In this document: one piece after another, positions 24,799-33,001 of the stretch
Layout: each line of letters opens with the position of its first letter
How positions within the stretch are numbered: position 1 is the stretch's first letter
Assembly: GCF_009733595.1 (NCBI RefSeq)
Contig: NZ_WOFH01000017.1
Location: forward strand, 1 to 64,000
Direction of reading: 5' to 3'
Source: Actinomadura litoris
GTDB taxonomy: Bacteria > Actinomycetota > Actinomycetes > Streptosporangiales > Streptosporangiaceae
Length of the DNA: 64,000 nt
The notes under the pieces: generated by a model
The model's database searches: none
The model's input: only the letters and a program-made list of their open reading frames with translations
Told to the model about the DNA's origin: nothing
Made by a program: the position numbers and the translations under genes

Positions 24799-26454
24799 TC
24801 AGCGGTTCGCAGCGGGCTCCCTGTCGCGTTTCGGGGCCGGGGCGGCGGTGGGCTCGGGCGGCGGTCCCGCCGGGCATTCGACGTCGGGGCCCGGACGGTC
24901 GGCGGGCACCCCGCCGCCGTCCAGGTAGGTGATCACGGCCCGGTCCACGCACTTGTCGCCGGTCAGGGAGACGCCGTGGTTGCCGCCGCCCACCTGCGCC
25001 ACCAGCCGGGACGTCGGGAACCTGCGGTGCGTCTCCAGCGCGCCCGGGTAGGGGGTGGCGGCGTCCTCGGTGCCCTGGACGAGCAGGATCGGCGGCAGCG
25101 CGGCCGTCCCGCGCACCGCGGGCGGCGGCCCGCCCGGCACCGTCCAGAACGCGCATGGGGCGTTGTACCAGGTGTTGCCCCACGTCTCGAAACGGTAGCC
25201 CTCCCGATACAGCCGCTCGCTGTCGGCGTGCCAGCGGCTCCAGTCGCGCGGCCACGCCGCGTCCCGGCACTGGACGGCGTTGTAGACCGCGTAGTTGTTC
25301 TGGTCGAGCGGGCTGGGCGGCTGCCACGCCTTGCGCAGCGGCGCGGGGTCGTGCCGGACGGCGTAGGCCGACAGCGCGGCGGCGTGCGCGGCCCAGGAGT
25401 AGTCGCCGTAGCCGTCGGCGAGGAAGGTGTCGTCCAGTTCGGACGCGCCGACCCTCCCCTCGATGGGCTTCGCCCTGACCGCCGCGCGGACCCGCGCGTA
25501 GGCGGCGGCCACCCGCGCGGCCGTGCCGCCGAGCCGGTAGACCTCGTGGTGGCGGGCGATCCAGCCGAAGTAGGTCTTGATCCGCTTCTCGAACGCCACG
25601 TTCTGGTCGAGGTTGTCCTGGTACCAGACCCCGCTCGGGCGGACGACGCTGTCGAGCACCATCGGCCCGACCCGCTGGGGGAACATCGTCGCGTAGACCG
25701 CGCCGAGGTAGCTGCCGTAGGAGTAGCCGAAGAAGCCGATCCGCCGCTCCCCGAGGGCCTGCCGGATCGCGTCGATGTCGCGCGCGGCGTCGGCGGTGCC
25801 CATGTGCGGGAGGAGGTCGCGGTACTTGCGCGCGCAGTCGTCGGCGTAGGCCCTGGCGCGGACCGTCCAGGCCCGCTCCTCCCGCTCGTCCGCGGGGACG
25901 GGGTCGGCGCGCGGGTGGCCGGGGTCCTGGTAGCGCTCGTCGCACACCAGCGCGGGCCTGCTCGCGCCGACGCCACGCGGGTCGAACCCGATCCAGTCGT
26001 AGGACCGCGCGACCTTCTTCGGCAGCCCCGCGCCGAACACGGCGGCGAGGTCGCGCCCGTGCGCGCCGGGCCCGCCCCGGTTCAGCAGGATCGCGCCCCT
26101 GGACGCGGCGCCGGTGTGGCGGGCGCGGGTGAGCGCGAGCGTGATCTGCGGCCCGTCCGGACGGCCGTGGTCGAGGGGGACGCCGAGCGTCGCGCACTGA
26201 AGGCCCTTGAGGCGGCCCTTCTCCACCGGGTCCTTGGCGGGGCACGAGGCCCACGCGAGCCCGGCGGGACGCGGCGCCGGGTCGGGGTCGGCGTGCGTGA
26301 TCGGACGCGGCGCGGGCCCGGGGCCGCCCGTCCCGGCGTAGGCGGCCCGCCCGGCGGTGGCGGGGGCGCCGAGGGCGGCCGCGGTGGCGAGCCCGAGCGT
26401 GACTGCTGCGGCGGCCGTCGCGGCGGCGGCCCTCTTGCCAGGGACGTTCAGCAC
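24799..26454 (-). CDS. Secreted S33 alpha/beta-hydrolase (tripeptidyl-aminopeptidase-like), copy 1
   Basis: A 551-residue exported protease-like hydrolase. A signal peptide (about residues 7-33) is followed by the alpha/beta fold. The oxyanion loop is NRGGPG. Ser245 lies in GYSYGSYLG, Asp464 in QGTEDAATP and His493 in GGGNHGVS: a complete triad of the Streptomyces SlpD/Tap family, which removes tripeptides from N-termini. The C-terminal tail is Pro/Ala-rich. It is the most divergent of three consecutive paralogues and lacks the shared 42-nt upstream element. A terminator-like hairpin separates it from copy 2. Confidence 0.9.
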   Translation of the reverse strand: MLNVPGKRAAAATAAAAVTLGLATAAALGAPATAGRAAYAGTGGPGPAPRPITHADPDPAPRPAGLAWASCPAKDPVEKGRLKGLQCATLGVPLDHGRPDGPQITLALTRARHTGAASRGAILLNRGGPGAHGRDLAAVFGAGLPKKVARSYDWIGFDPRGVGASRPALVCDERYQDPGHPRADPVPADEREERAWTVRARAYADDCARKYRDLLPHMGTADAARDIDAIRQALGERRIGFFGYSYGSYLGAVYATMFPQRVGPMVLDSVVRPSGVWYQDNLDQNVAFEKRIKTYFGWIARHHEVYRLGGTAARVAAAYARVRAAVRAKPIEGRVGASELDDTFLADGYGDYSWAAHAAALSAYAVRHDPAPLRKAWQPPSPLDQNNYAVYNAVQCRDAAWPRDWSRWHADSERLYREGYRFETWGNTWYNAPCAFWTVPGGPPPAVRGTAALPPILLVQGTEDAATPYPGALETHRRFPTSRLVAQVGGGNHGVSLTGDKCVDRAVITYLDGGGVPADRPGPDVECPAGPPPEPTAAPAPKRDREPAANR

Positions 26455-26539
26455 CTTCGCTTTCTACCGGCCGCGCGTCCGGAAGCGGTGAACATCCGGA
26501 TCGCGCGATTCCACCGTGAAGCGGACCTCTCCCAACAAG

Positions 26540-26577
26540 TCGCGGCGCGCTCCCCGTCCAGGGGAAGCGCGCCGCGA
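26540..26577 (-). terminator. Hairpin terminator after peptidase copy 2
   Basis: A 12-bp stem (TCGCGGCGCGCT) extends by four more pairs past a single bulge, around a short loop. It lies 16 nt past the stop of the minus-strand gene at 26593. Confidence 0.75.
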
Positions 26578-26592
26578 GCGTTCAGCGGACGG

Positions 26593-28191
26593 CTACGGGC
26601 GGCCGACCGGGAGGTCCTTGCCCGCCTTCGCGCGGGCGGACTTCGCCGACAGCGACGTCGGGTCGGGGTCGTTCATCGCGGGGACGGCCTTGCAGTAGGC
26701 GTCCGCGCCGCGGCGGCTGCCCGGCAGCCATCCGGTGTCGAGGTAGGCCGCGACCTTGTCGTCCAGGCACGCGTTGCCGTTGAGGGTGTTGGCGTGGGTC
26801 TTGCCGCCGACCTCGAAGACCAGGCGCGAGCGCGGGAACACCTTGTGCATCTCCAGGCCGCCCGCGACGGGGGTCGCGGCGTCCTCCGTGGACTGGACGA
26901 GCAGCATGCCGGGCGCGTTCCTGCCGTTCAGCCTGAGCGCCGGGCCGCCCTGGAACGGCCAGAACGCGACCGGGGCGTTGAACCAGACGTTGCTCCAGGT
27001 GTTGAACCGGTAGCCCTGCTTGTAGAGGCGCGCGGCGTCGTCGTGCCACTTGCTCCAGTTCCGCGGCCACTTGGCGTCCGCGGCCTGGACGGCGTTGTAG
27101 ACGGCGAACTCGTTGTCGTCACCGCCCTCGCTCAGCCAGTCGAGCAGGCCGGAGGCGTCCCTGCCGTTGACCCACCGGGACAGCGCCTCCGCGAACGGGA
27201 TGTAGTAGCCGGTGTTGTACCCGGCGCTCAGCACGATGTCGTCCAGCTCGTCAGGCCCGATCCTGCCGCCGATCGGGGCCTTCTTCGCCTCGGCCCGCGC
27301 CTTGTAGTACCGCGCCTCGACGGCCTTCTCGGTCGTGCCGAGGTGGTAGACCTTGTCGTACTTGGCGGTCCAGGCCCACCACGCCTTGATGTTGTGCTCG
27401 AAGGCCCGGTCCTGTTCGAGCTGGGAGTCGTACCAGATCGTCTTCGGGTTGACGTTGCCGTCCAGCACCATGCGGTGGACGCGGCCCGGGAACAGGGTGG
27501 CGTAGGTGGCGCCGAAGTAGGTGCCGTAGGAGAAGCCGTACCAGCTGATCTTCCGCTGGCCGAGCGCGGCGCGGATCGTGTCGACGTCGCGGGCGGCGTC
27601 GGTGCTGCGCATGTGGGGCAGCAGCCAGCCGTAGCGCTTGGCGCAGTCCTGCGCGTACTTCTTGGACTTGGCGATCCAGGCCCGCTCCTCCTTGCCCGAT
27701 CCCGGGACGTAGTCGGGGCGGATCGGGTCGGAGTAGTGCGGGTCGCAGCTCAGCGCGGGCTTGCTGGCGCCGACGCCGCGCGGGTCGAAGCCGATGATGT
27801 CGTACTTCGCGGCGGTCGCGGCGTGGCCGACGCCGCCCAGCCAGCGGGCGAGCGCGGGCGCGTAGGCGAGGCCGCCGGCGCCGGGGCCGCCCGGGTTCAC
27901 GAACAGGGCGCCCTGGTAGTTCTTGGTGTCGGTGTGCTTGAACCGCGACACCGCGATGGAGATCTTGCGGCCGTTCGGCTTGCGGTGGTCCAGCGGCACC
28001 GGGACCTGCGCGCACTCGGCCTTGTTCATCGGGTCGTCGGGTCCGGTGACCTCGCACTTGCCCCAGGCGATGCCCGCCGCCGCGACGGGGCTCGCGGGCC
28101 CCCGCGCGTCCGCGGACGCGCTCGCGGAGACGGCGGCGCCGCCGCCCGCTGCCACGGCCACCGCGGCCGCGACGATCACGATCCTGTTCAC
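26593..28191 (-). CDS. Secreted S33 alpha/beta-hydrolase (tripeptidyl-aminopeptidase-like), copy 2
   Basis: A 532-residue paralogue. The signal peptide is residues 1-27 (IVIVAAAVAVAAGGGAAVSA). The NPGGPG oxyanion loop, GFSYGTYFG nucleophile, QSTEDAATP acid and GGKTHANT histidine are all present. Start GTG 28191 follows a G-rich ribosome-binding site. Lys content is unusually high for the window, notably at the C-terminus. A 42-nt element shared with copy 3 lies upstream at 28322-28363. Likely role: extracellular peptide scavenging; the exact cleavage is unproven. Confidence 0.9.
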   Translation of the reverse strand: MNRIVIVAAAVAVAAGGGAAVSASASADARGPASPVAAAGIAWGKCEVTGPDDPMNKAECAQVPVPLDHRKPNGRKISIAVSRFKHTDTKNYQGALFVNPGGPGAGGLAYAPALARWLGGVGHAATAAKYDIIGFDPRGVGASKPALSCDPHYSDPIRPDYVPGSGKEERAWIAKSKKYAQDCAKRYGWLLPHMRSTDAARDVDTIRAALGQRKISWYGFSYGTYFGATYATLFPGRVHRMVLDGNVNPKTIWYDSQLEQDRAFEHNIKAWWAWTAKYDKVYHLGTTEKAVEARYYKARAEAKKAPIGGRIGPDELDDIVLSAGYNTGYYIPFAEALSRWVNGRDASGLLDWLSEGGDDNEFAVYNAVQAADAKWPRNWSKWHDDAARLYKQGYRFNTWSNVWFNAPVAFWPFQGGPALRLNGRNAPGMLLVQSTEDAATPVAGGLEMHKVFPRSRLVFEVGGKTHANTLNGNACLDDKVAAYLDTGWLPGSRRGADAYCKAVPAMNDPDPTSLSAKSARAKAGKDLPVGRP

Positions 28192-28321
28192 CTAACCCCC
28201 TCGGGACCGGCGGCTCCGCGGGCCGGCGGGAGGCCGGGGGAGGCACGCCGATGCATAGCCGATGCGTGGATTGCGTGGAAATTGTGGCGGTTACGTCGGT
28301 TATGCCGGGAGGGGCCATTCT

Positions 28322-28363
28322 GAGTGGATGCCAAATCGTGACAAGACAAGCGGAACTCCGTGA
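28322..28363 (-). promoter_or_regulatory. Conserved 42-nt upstream element, copy A
   Basis: 34 of 42 positions match the element at 30258-30299 with no gap. Conserved blocks on the plus strand are GAGTGGATGC, AATCGTGAC and CGGAACT followed by CGTGA. Read on the gene strand, TCACG occurs twice, 22 nt apart, two turns of the helix. It lies about 130 bp upstream of peptidase copy 2. Confidence 0.75.
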
Positions 28364-28449
28364 CACGGATTCTCGTTTGCCCACTTCCCGTGGGCCGAAT
28401 GTCGCCGCCCGGAGTCGGCCCGCGCCGGACGCGCCGGACGCGAAGCGAA

Positions 28450-28479
28450 AGGGCCCCGGGGATCGCTCCCCGGGGCCCT
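28450..28479 (-). terminator. Hairpin terminator after peptidase copy 3
   Basis: A perfect 13-bp stem (AGGGCCCCGGGGA at 28450-28462 with 28467-28479) with loop tcgc, 32 nt past the stop codon of the minus-strand gene. Confidence 0.8.
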
Positions 28480-28511
28480 CGTCATGGTGGTGTGTCAGCG
28501 AACGCCCGGCG

Positions 28512-30158
28512 TCAGCGGATGACGTCGTTCGTCAGCGTCCCCGCACCCGACAGCGTCTTGGCCGAGGCGCCGGACGGCGGCTTCGGGTCGCCGAGCTGCG
28601 GGACGTGGACCGTCGACTTCGCGGGCAGGGCGCCCGTCAGGAAGTAGGCGTCGAAGTAGGCGTCCACCGCCGCCGAGCCGCGGTGCACGATGCAGTGCGT
28701 GCGGTCGCCGTCCTGGACGACGAGGTGCGAGCCCTTGAGCCGGCGGTGCAGCTCCAGCGCGCCCTCGTAGGGGGTCGCCGCGTCGTCGGTCGACTGGAAC
28801 AGGAGGATGTTCTTCGGCAGGTCCTTGGTGTGCCCCACGTTGACCGGCTTGCCGGCCTTGGCGGGCCAGAACAGGCACGGCGCGTTGTACCAGGCGTTGC
28901 CCCAGGTGAGGAACGGGTGCTTCTTGTTGATCTTCTCGTTGTCGCGCTGCCACTTGCGCCAGCTCAGCGGCCACTGGACGTCGGTGCACTGCACCGCGTC
29001 GTAGACGGCGTAGCTGTTGTCGTCGGCGCCGCCGGTGGTCTGGGCGCCGAAGGTGAGCGCGAACGTGGCGACGTCGCCCTTCGTGAGCGCCGAGAGGGCG
29101 TTGCCGTAGCCGTGCCACAGCGCCTGGTTGCGGCGGTAGGCGGCGTTCTGCAGGACGTCGGTCAGCTCGTCCGGTCCGACGGCGAGGGTCTGGCCGCTGT
29201 CGGGGTCCTTGTAGTAGACGGCCTGCTTCTTCAGCTTGGCGCGCAGCCCGTAGAAGAAGTCGCGGACCTGCTTCTGCTTGGCGCCCAGGTGGTACACGGA
29301 GTCGTACTTGGCGAGCCAGCCGAAGTAGTACTCCATGTTCTTGTCGAACGCGATGTCCTGGTTGAGGTTCGCGTCGTACCAGACGTCGGAGGGGCCGACG
29401 TTGCCGTCCAGCACCATGCGCCCGACGTTCTTCGGGTACACCGTGGCGTAGGTCGAGCCGAGGTAGGTGCCGTAGGAGGCGCCGTAGTAGTCGAGCTTCT
29501 TGCTGCCGACCGCCTTGCGGATCGACTCCACGTCGTTGACCGAGTCGATGGTCTTGATGTGGTCGAGCAGGCCGATCTTGTCGGACTTCCCGCAGGCGTC
29601 CGCGTAGCCCTTGGCCTTCTTCAGCCACGTGGCGACGGACTTGCCGTCGCCGGTGCCGTAGTCCGGACGGGGCGCGTTGGTGTAGTTCGGGTCGCAGCTG
29701 AGCGCCGGGACGCTCCTGCCGACGCCGCGCGGGTCGAAGCCGATGACGTTGAACGCCTCGCGCATCGGGGCGGAGTTCTGCGCGAACACGCGGGGCCCGA
29801 AGAGCGCGCCGCCGCCGCCGGGTCCGCCCGGGTTGACGACGATGTCGCCCTTGGCCGCGCCCTTGCCGGTGTGGGGGGTGCGGGTGAGCTGCAGGGTGAT
29901 CTGCTTGCCGCGGGGCTTGGCGTAGTCGAGCGGGACCCGGAGCTCGGCGCACTGCACGATCTTGGAGACCGGGTACAGCACGTCGTAAAGGTCGTGCACC
30001 TGCTTGACGAAGTCCGCGGGACAGGCGTGCCACTTCGGCGCGGCGGGTTTGAACGCTCCCGCCGATCCGGCGGACGGGCCCTGGGCCTGCGCGCTTGTGG
30101 CGCCGAGGCCGGTGAGACCGAGCCCGGCCACCGCGGCCACGACAACGATCCTCTTCAC
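28512..30158 (-). CDS. Secreted S33 alpha/beta-hydrolase (tripeptidyl-aminopeptidase-like), copy 3
   Basis: A 548-residue paralogue. GTG 30158 has ggggg 4 nt upstream and gives a clean signal peptide (IVVVAAVAGLGLTGLGATSA). The frame is open further back to 30287 but without a signal sequence. Oxyanion loop NPGGPG, Ser228 in GASYGTYLG, the acid in QSTDDAATP and the histidine in DGDRTHC form the triad. The GASYG nucleophile and a DGDRTH histidine loop differ from the other two copies, suggesting changed specificity. The 42-nt element lies about 100 bp upstream. Confidence 0.9.
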   Translation of the reverse strand: MKRIVVVAAVAGLGLTGLGATSAQAQGPSAGSAGAFKPAAPKWHACPADFVKQVHDLYDVLYPVSKIVQCAELRVPLDYAKPRGKQITLQLTRTPHTGKGAAKGDIVVNPGGPGGGGALFGPRVFAQNSAPMREAFNVIGFDPRGVGRSVPALSCDPNYTNAPRPDYGTGDGKSVATWLKKAKGYADACGKSDKIGLLDHIKTIDSVNDVESIRKAVGSKKLDYYGASYGTYLGSTYATVYPKNVGRMVLDGNVGPSDVWYDANLNQDIAFDKNMEYYFGWLAKYDSVYHLGAKQKQVRDFFYGLRAKLKKQAVYYKDPDSGQTLAVGPDELTDVLQNAAYRRNQALWHGYGNALSALTKGDVATFALTFGAQTTGGADDNSYAVYDAVQCTDVQWPLSWRKWQRDNEKINKKHPFLTWGNAWYNAPCLFWPAKAGKPVNVGHTKDLPKNILLFQSTDDAATPYEGALELHRRLKGSHLVVQDGDRTHCIVHRGSAAVDAYFDAYFLTGALPAKSTVHVPQLGDPKPPSGASAKTLSGAGTLTNDVIR

Positions 30159-30257
30159 ATATCCCCCTAAACGTGCTGACTCCAGTTGAGTCAGACATAC
30201 GGGTAAATGAGTGAAGATTGTGGCGTCCTGCGCGAGCGCGCCGACAGAGCCCCTGAC

Positions 30258-30299
30258 GAGTGGATGCGGAATCGTGACGAGATCCACGGAACTTCGTGA
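30258..30299 (-). promoter_or_regulatory. Conserved 42-nt upstream element, copy B
   Basis: Partner of 28322-28363 with the same length and block order. It lies between peptidase copy 3 and the ispG terminator. The surrounding DNA is not similar, so conservation of this segment suggests a binding site or promoter rather than leftover duplication. Confidence 0.75.
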
Positions 30300-30340
30300 T
30301 CATAAAGAACGTTCCGGTTCCGGGCGCACGCGCAACGTGA

Positions 30341-30375
30341 GGAAGGCCCCCGGGTCCTCCACCCGGGGGCCTTCC
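30341..30375 (-). terminator. Hairpin terminator after ispG
   Basis: A perfect 15-bp stem (30341-30355 with 30361-30375) and a 5-nt loop, 27 nt past the ispG stop. It isolates the isoprenoid operon from the peptidase genes. Confidence 0.82.
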
Positions 30376-30401
30376 TTCTGAGCGGTGCGGGACCGCGGGG
30401 C

Positions 30402-31604
30402 TCAGGTCACGATGACGTCGGCGCCGGGGCCGGAGACCGAGCCGTCCTCGCCGATCTCGATGCCCATCTCCTCGGCGATGCGCACGGCCTCCTCGATGAG
30501 CGTCTCGACGATCTGCGACTCGGGCACGGTCTTCACGACCTCGCCCTTCACGAAGATCTGCCCCTTGCCGTTGCCGGAGGCCACGCCGAGGTCGGCCTCG
30601 CGGGCCTCGCCCGGGCCGTTCACCACGCAGCCCATCACCGCGACGCGCAGCGGCACGGGGAAGTCCTTCAGCCCGGCGGTGACCTCCTCGGCGAGGGTGT
30701 AGACGTCGACCTGCGCGCGCCCGCACGACGGGCAGGACACGATCTCCAGACCCCGCTGGCGCAGCCCCAGCGACTCCAGGATCGCCGTGCCGACCTTGAC
30801 CTCCTCGACCGGCGGCGCCGACAGCGACACCCGGATCGTGTCGCCGATCCCCTCGGCCAGCAGCGCGCCGAAGGCCACCGCGGACTTGATCGTGCCCTGG
30901 AAGGCCGGGCCGGCCTCGGTCACGCCGAGGTGCAGCGGGTAGTCGCAGGCGGCGGCGAGCCGCCGGTACGCCTCGATCATCACGACCGGGTCGTTGTGCT
31001 TCACCGAGATCTTGATGTCGCGGAAGCCGTGCTCCTCGAACAGCGAGCACTCCCACAGCGCCGACTCCACCAGCGCCTCGGGCGTGGCCTTGCCGTACTT
31101 CTCCAGCAGCCGCTTGTCGAGCGAGCCCGCGTTCACGCCGATCCGGATCGGGACGCCCGCGTCCCCGGCGGCGCGCGCGATCTCGCCGACCTTGTCGTCG
31201 AACCTCTTGATGTTGCCGGGGTTCACCCGGACGGCGGCGCACCCCGCGTCGATCGCGGCGAACACGTACTTGGGCTGGAAGTGGATGTCGGCGATCACCG
31301 GGATCGGGGACTTGCGCGCGATCGCGGGCAGCGCGTCGGCGTCGTCCTGCGAGGGGACGGCCACGCGCACGATCTGGCAGCCGGACGCGGTCAGCTCCGC
31401 GATCTGCTGGAGCGTGGAGTTCACGTCGGCGGTGAGCGTCGTGGTCATCGACTGCACCGACACCGGCGCGTCCCCGCCCACCGGCACGCTCCCGACCATG
31501 ATCTTGCGGGAGGCGCGGCGCGGCGCGAGCGGGCGCGGCGCCCCCTGCTCCCCCTGCCCGTCGTCCTCGCCGCGGATCGTCGGAATTCCCAGTGAAACGC
31601 TCAT
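30402..31604 (-). CDS. ispG: 4-hydroxy-3-methylbut-2-en-1-yl diphosphate synthase
   Basis: A 400-residue iron-sulfur enzyme of the MEP pathway that converts MEcPP to HMBPP. It has the TIM-barrel N-terminus (VQSMTTTLTADVNSTLQQIA; ADIHFQPKYVFAAIDAGCAA; RIGVNAGSLDK). The C-terminal [4Fe-4S] ligands are two Cys in VSCPSCGRA, one in VMGCVVNGPGEA, and Glu in the same GPGE. The ATG at 31604 follows gagagggatg. It is third in the conserved dxr-rip1-ispG order, all minus strand. The N-terminal lead of about 30 residues is Arg/Pro-rich. Confidence 0.97.
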   Translation of the reverse strand: MSVSLGIPTIRGEDDGQGEQGAPRPLAPRRASRKIMVGSVPVGGDAPVSVQSMTTTLTADVNSTLQQIAELTASGCQIVRVAVPSQDDADALPAIARKSPIPVIADIHFQPKYVFAAIDAGCAAVRVNPGNIKRFDDKVGEIARAAGDAGVPIRIGVNAGSLDKRLLEKYGKATPEALVESALWECSLFEEHGFRDIKISVKHNDPVVMIEAYRRLAAACDYPLHLGVTEAGPAFQGTIKSAVAFGALLAEGIGDTIRVSLSAPPVEEVKVGTAILESLGLRQRGLEIVSCPSCGRAQVDVYTLAEEVTAGLKDFPVPLRVAVMGCVVNGPGEAREADLGVASGNGKGQIFVKGEVVKTVPESQIVETLIEEAVRIAEEMGIEIGEDGSVSGPGADVIVT

Positions 31605-31739
31605 CCCTCTCCTCTGCCTCGCCTCAACCCGCCCGGAGACGCCAGACCCGTACAAGCCTAGGTGCCCTGGACCAATGCGGTGACGGCGGTCGGTACAAAG
31701 GTATGTGACCATTCAACTACGGATGGTAAACCTTTGGGG

Positions 31740-32939
31740 TCATTGCGGTATCCGGAGCGGATTGAGGAGGTCGGCGAGGATCAGCAGCACCCCCAGCCCC
31801 ACCAGCACGAGGAGCGCCAGATAGGTGATGGGCATGAGTTTCGTCATATCGACCGTGCCGGGGTCCGGGCGCCCCCGCGCGCGGGCGACGCGGGCGCGGG
31901 CCCGCTCGTAGGCGACGACGGCGAGGTGGCCCCCGTCCAGGGGGAGCAGGGGCAGGACGTTGAGCGCCCCCAGGAAGATGTTCACCGAGACGACGAGCGA
32001 CAGATACAGCGCGAGCTTGTCCCGCGCGCTGCTCTCCGAGGAGAAGATCTCGCCCGACACCTCCGTCGCGCCGACCACGCTGCCCACCTGTCCGCCCGGC
32101 GTGCTCTCCCGCTCGGGCGTGAACAGCTTCGGGACGGCGGAGGGCAGGTCCACCAGCACCGTCCCGATCCCGGCGACCGTCGTCCCGACGCCGCGCGCCG
32201 CGAACCCCACGGCCCCCAGCGGGCCCCTGCGGTCATAACGCCGGCCGACGACCCGGGCGGACATCCCGACGAACGGTCGGCCGCCCACGTCCGCCAGGCG
32301 CATCGGCAGCGTCAGCGGACGCGGCGTCCCAGGCCGCTCGACGACCACCGGCACCGTCCGTCCCGGCTCCGCGTCGCCGATCGCCTCGCGCAGCTCCGCC
32401 CAGTCGGCGACGCGGACGCCGCCGAAGGAGACGACGCGGTCCCCGGCGCGCAGCCCCGCCGTCGCCGCCGGGGAGGGCGGCGCGTTCCGGCCGCAGCCGT
32501 CCTGGATCCGCTCGGGCACGCAGGAGGAGACCTCGTCGACCGTCGAGGTCGCCGTCCCCGGGTCGCGGACGCCGACCGTCAGCGCCATCGCCGCGAGCAG
32601 CACGAACGCGAACACGAGGTTGACGACGACCCCGGCGCCGATCACGACCGCCCGGCGCCCGGCGGGCTGCCGGTAGAACGCGCGCTCCCGGTCCGCCGCC
32701 GGGACCTCCTCCAGCGGCGTGTAGCCGACGATCTTCACGAACCCGCCCAGCGGGATCGCCTTCACGCCGTACTCCGTCTCGCCCCGCCGCGTCGACCACA
32801 GCGTCGGGCCGAACCCGACGAAGTACTCCGTCGCCTTCATCCCGAACCGCTTGGCGGTCAGCAGGTGCCCGCCCTCGTGCAGCATCACCGACACCAGCAG
32901 CGCGACGACGAAGGCCGCGGCGCCGAGGAGAAAGGCCAT
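31740..32939 (-). CDS. rip1: Site-2 metalloprotease (Rip1/RseP family)
   Basis: A 399-residue intramembrane zinc protease that cleaves anti-sigma factors within the membrane. HEGGH at residues 21-25 in TM1 binds zinc, and NVLPLLPLDGGHL provides the third ligand Asp. A PDZ domain sits in the middle (AGLRAGDRVVSFGGVRVADW). Four membrane helices are visible. An extra Cys pair (SSCVPERIQDGC) just before the PDZ domain may form a disulfide. It lies between dxr and ispG as in Mycobacterium, where Rip1 controls several sigma-factor pathways. Confidence 0.95.
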   Translation of the reverse strand: MAFLLGAAAFVVALLVSVMLHEGGHLLTAKRFGMKATEYFVGFGPTLWSTRRGETEYGVKAIPLGGFVKIVGYTPLEEVPAADRERAFYRQPAGRRAVVIGAGVVVNLVFAFVLLAAMALTVGVRDPGTATSTVDEVSSCVPERIQDGCGRNAPPSPAATAGLRAGDRVVSFGGVRVADWAELREAIGDAEPGRTVPVVVERPGTPRPLTLPMRLADVGGRPFVGMSARVVGRRYDRRGPLGAVGFAARGVGTTVAGIGTVLVDLPSAVPKLFTPERESTPGGQVGSVVGATEVSGEIFSSESSARDKLALYLSLVVSVNIFLGALNVLPLLPLDGGHLAVVAYERARARVARARGRPDPGTVDMTKLMPITYLALLVLVGLGVLLILADLLNPLRIPQ

Positions 32940-32978
32940 CCGAGCCCCCAGGGGGTTCCGGGGCGGGGCCCCGGGGCC

Positions 32979-33000
32979 GGCCCCGGGCGGGCCCGGGGCC
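32979..33000 (-). terminator. GC-only hairpin between dxr and rip1
   Basis: GGCCCCGGGC (32979-32988) pairs with 32991-33000 just after the dxr stop at 33002; more GC repeats follow. It may attenuate transcription into rip1 rather than end it, because no separate rip1 promoter is evident in the 62-bp gap. Confidence 0.45.
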
Positions 33001-33001
33001 G

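Larger units (their letters stand above)
28192..28511. other. 320-bp gap between peptidase copies 2 and 3
   Basis: It contains the shared upstream element (28322-28363), the terminator of copy 3 (28450-28479), and an AT-richer patch near 28275-28300 that suits a promoter. No gene is visible. Confidence 0.6.

Noticed and set aside
24976..28323. A 1115-codon plus-strand frame opposite the peptidases
   Set aside because: An antisense shadow created by GC-rich codon structure; the translation is Val/Arg/Gly/Ala-rich with no domain.
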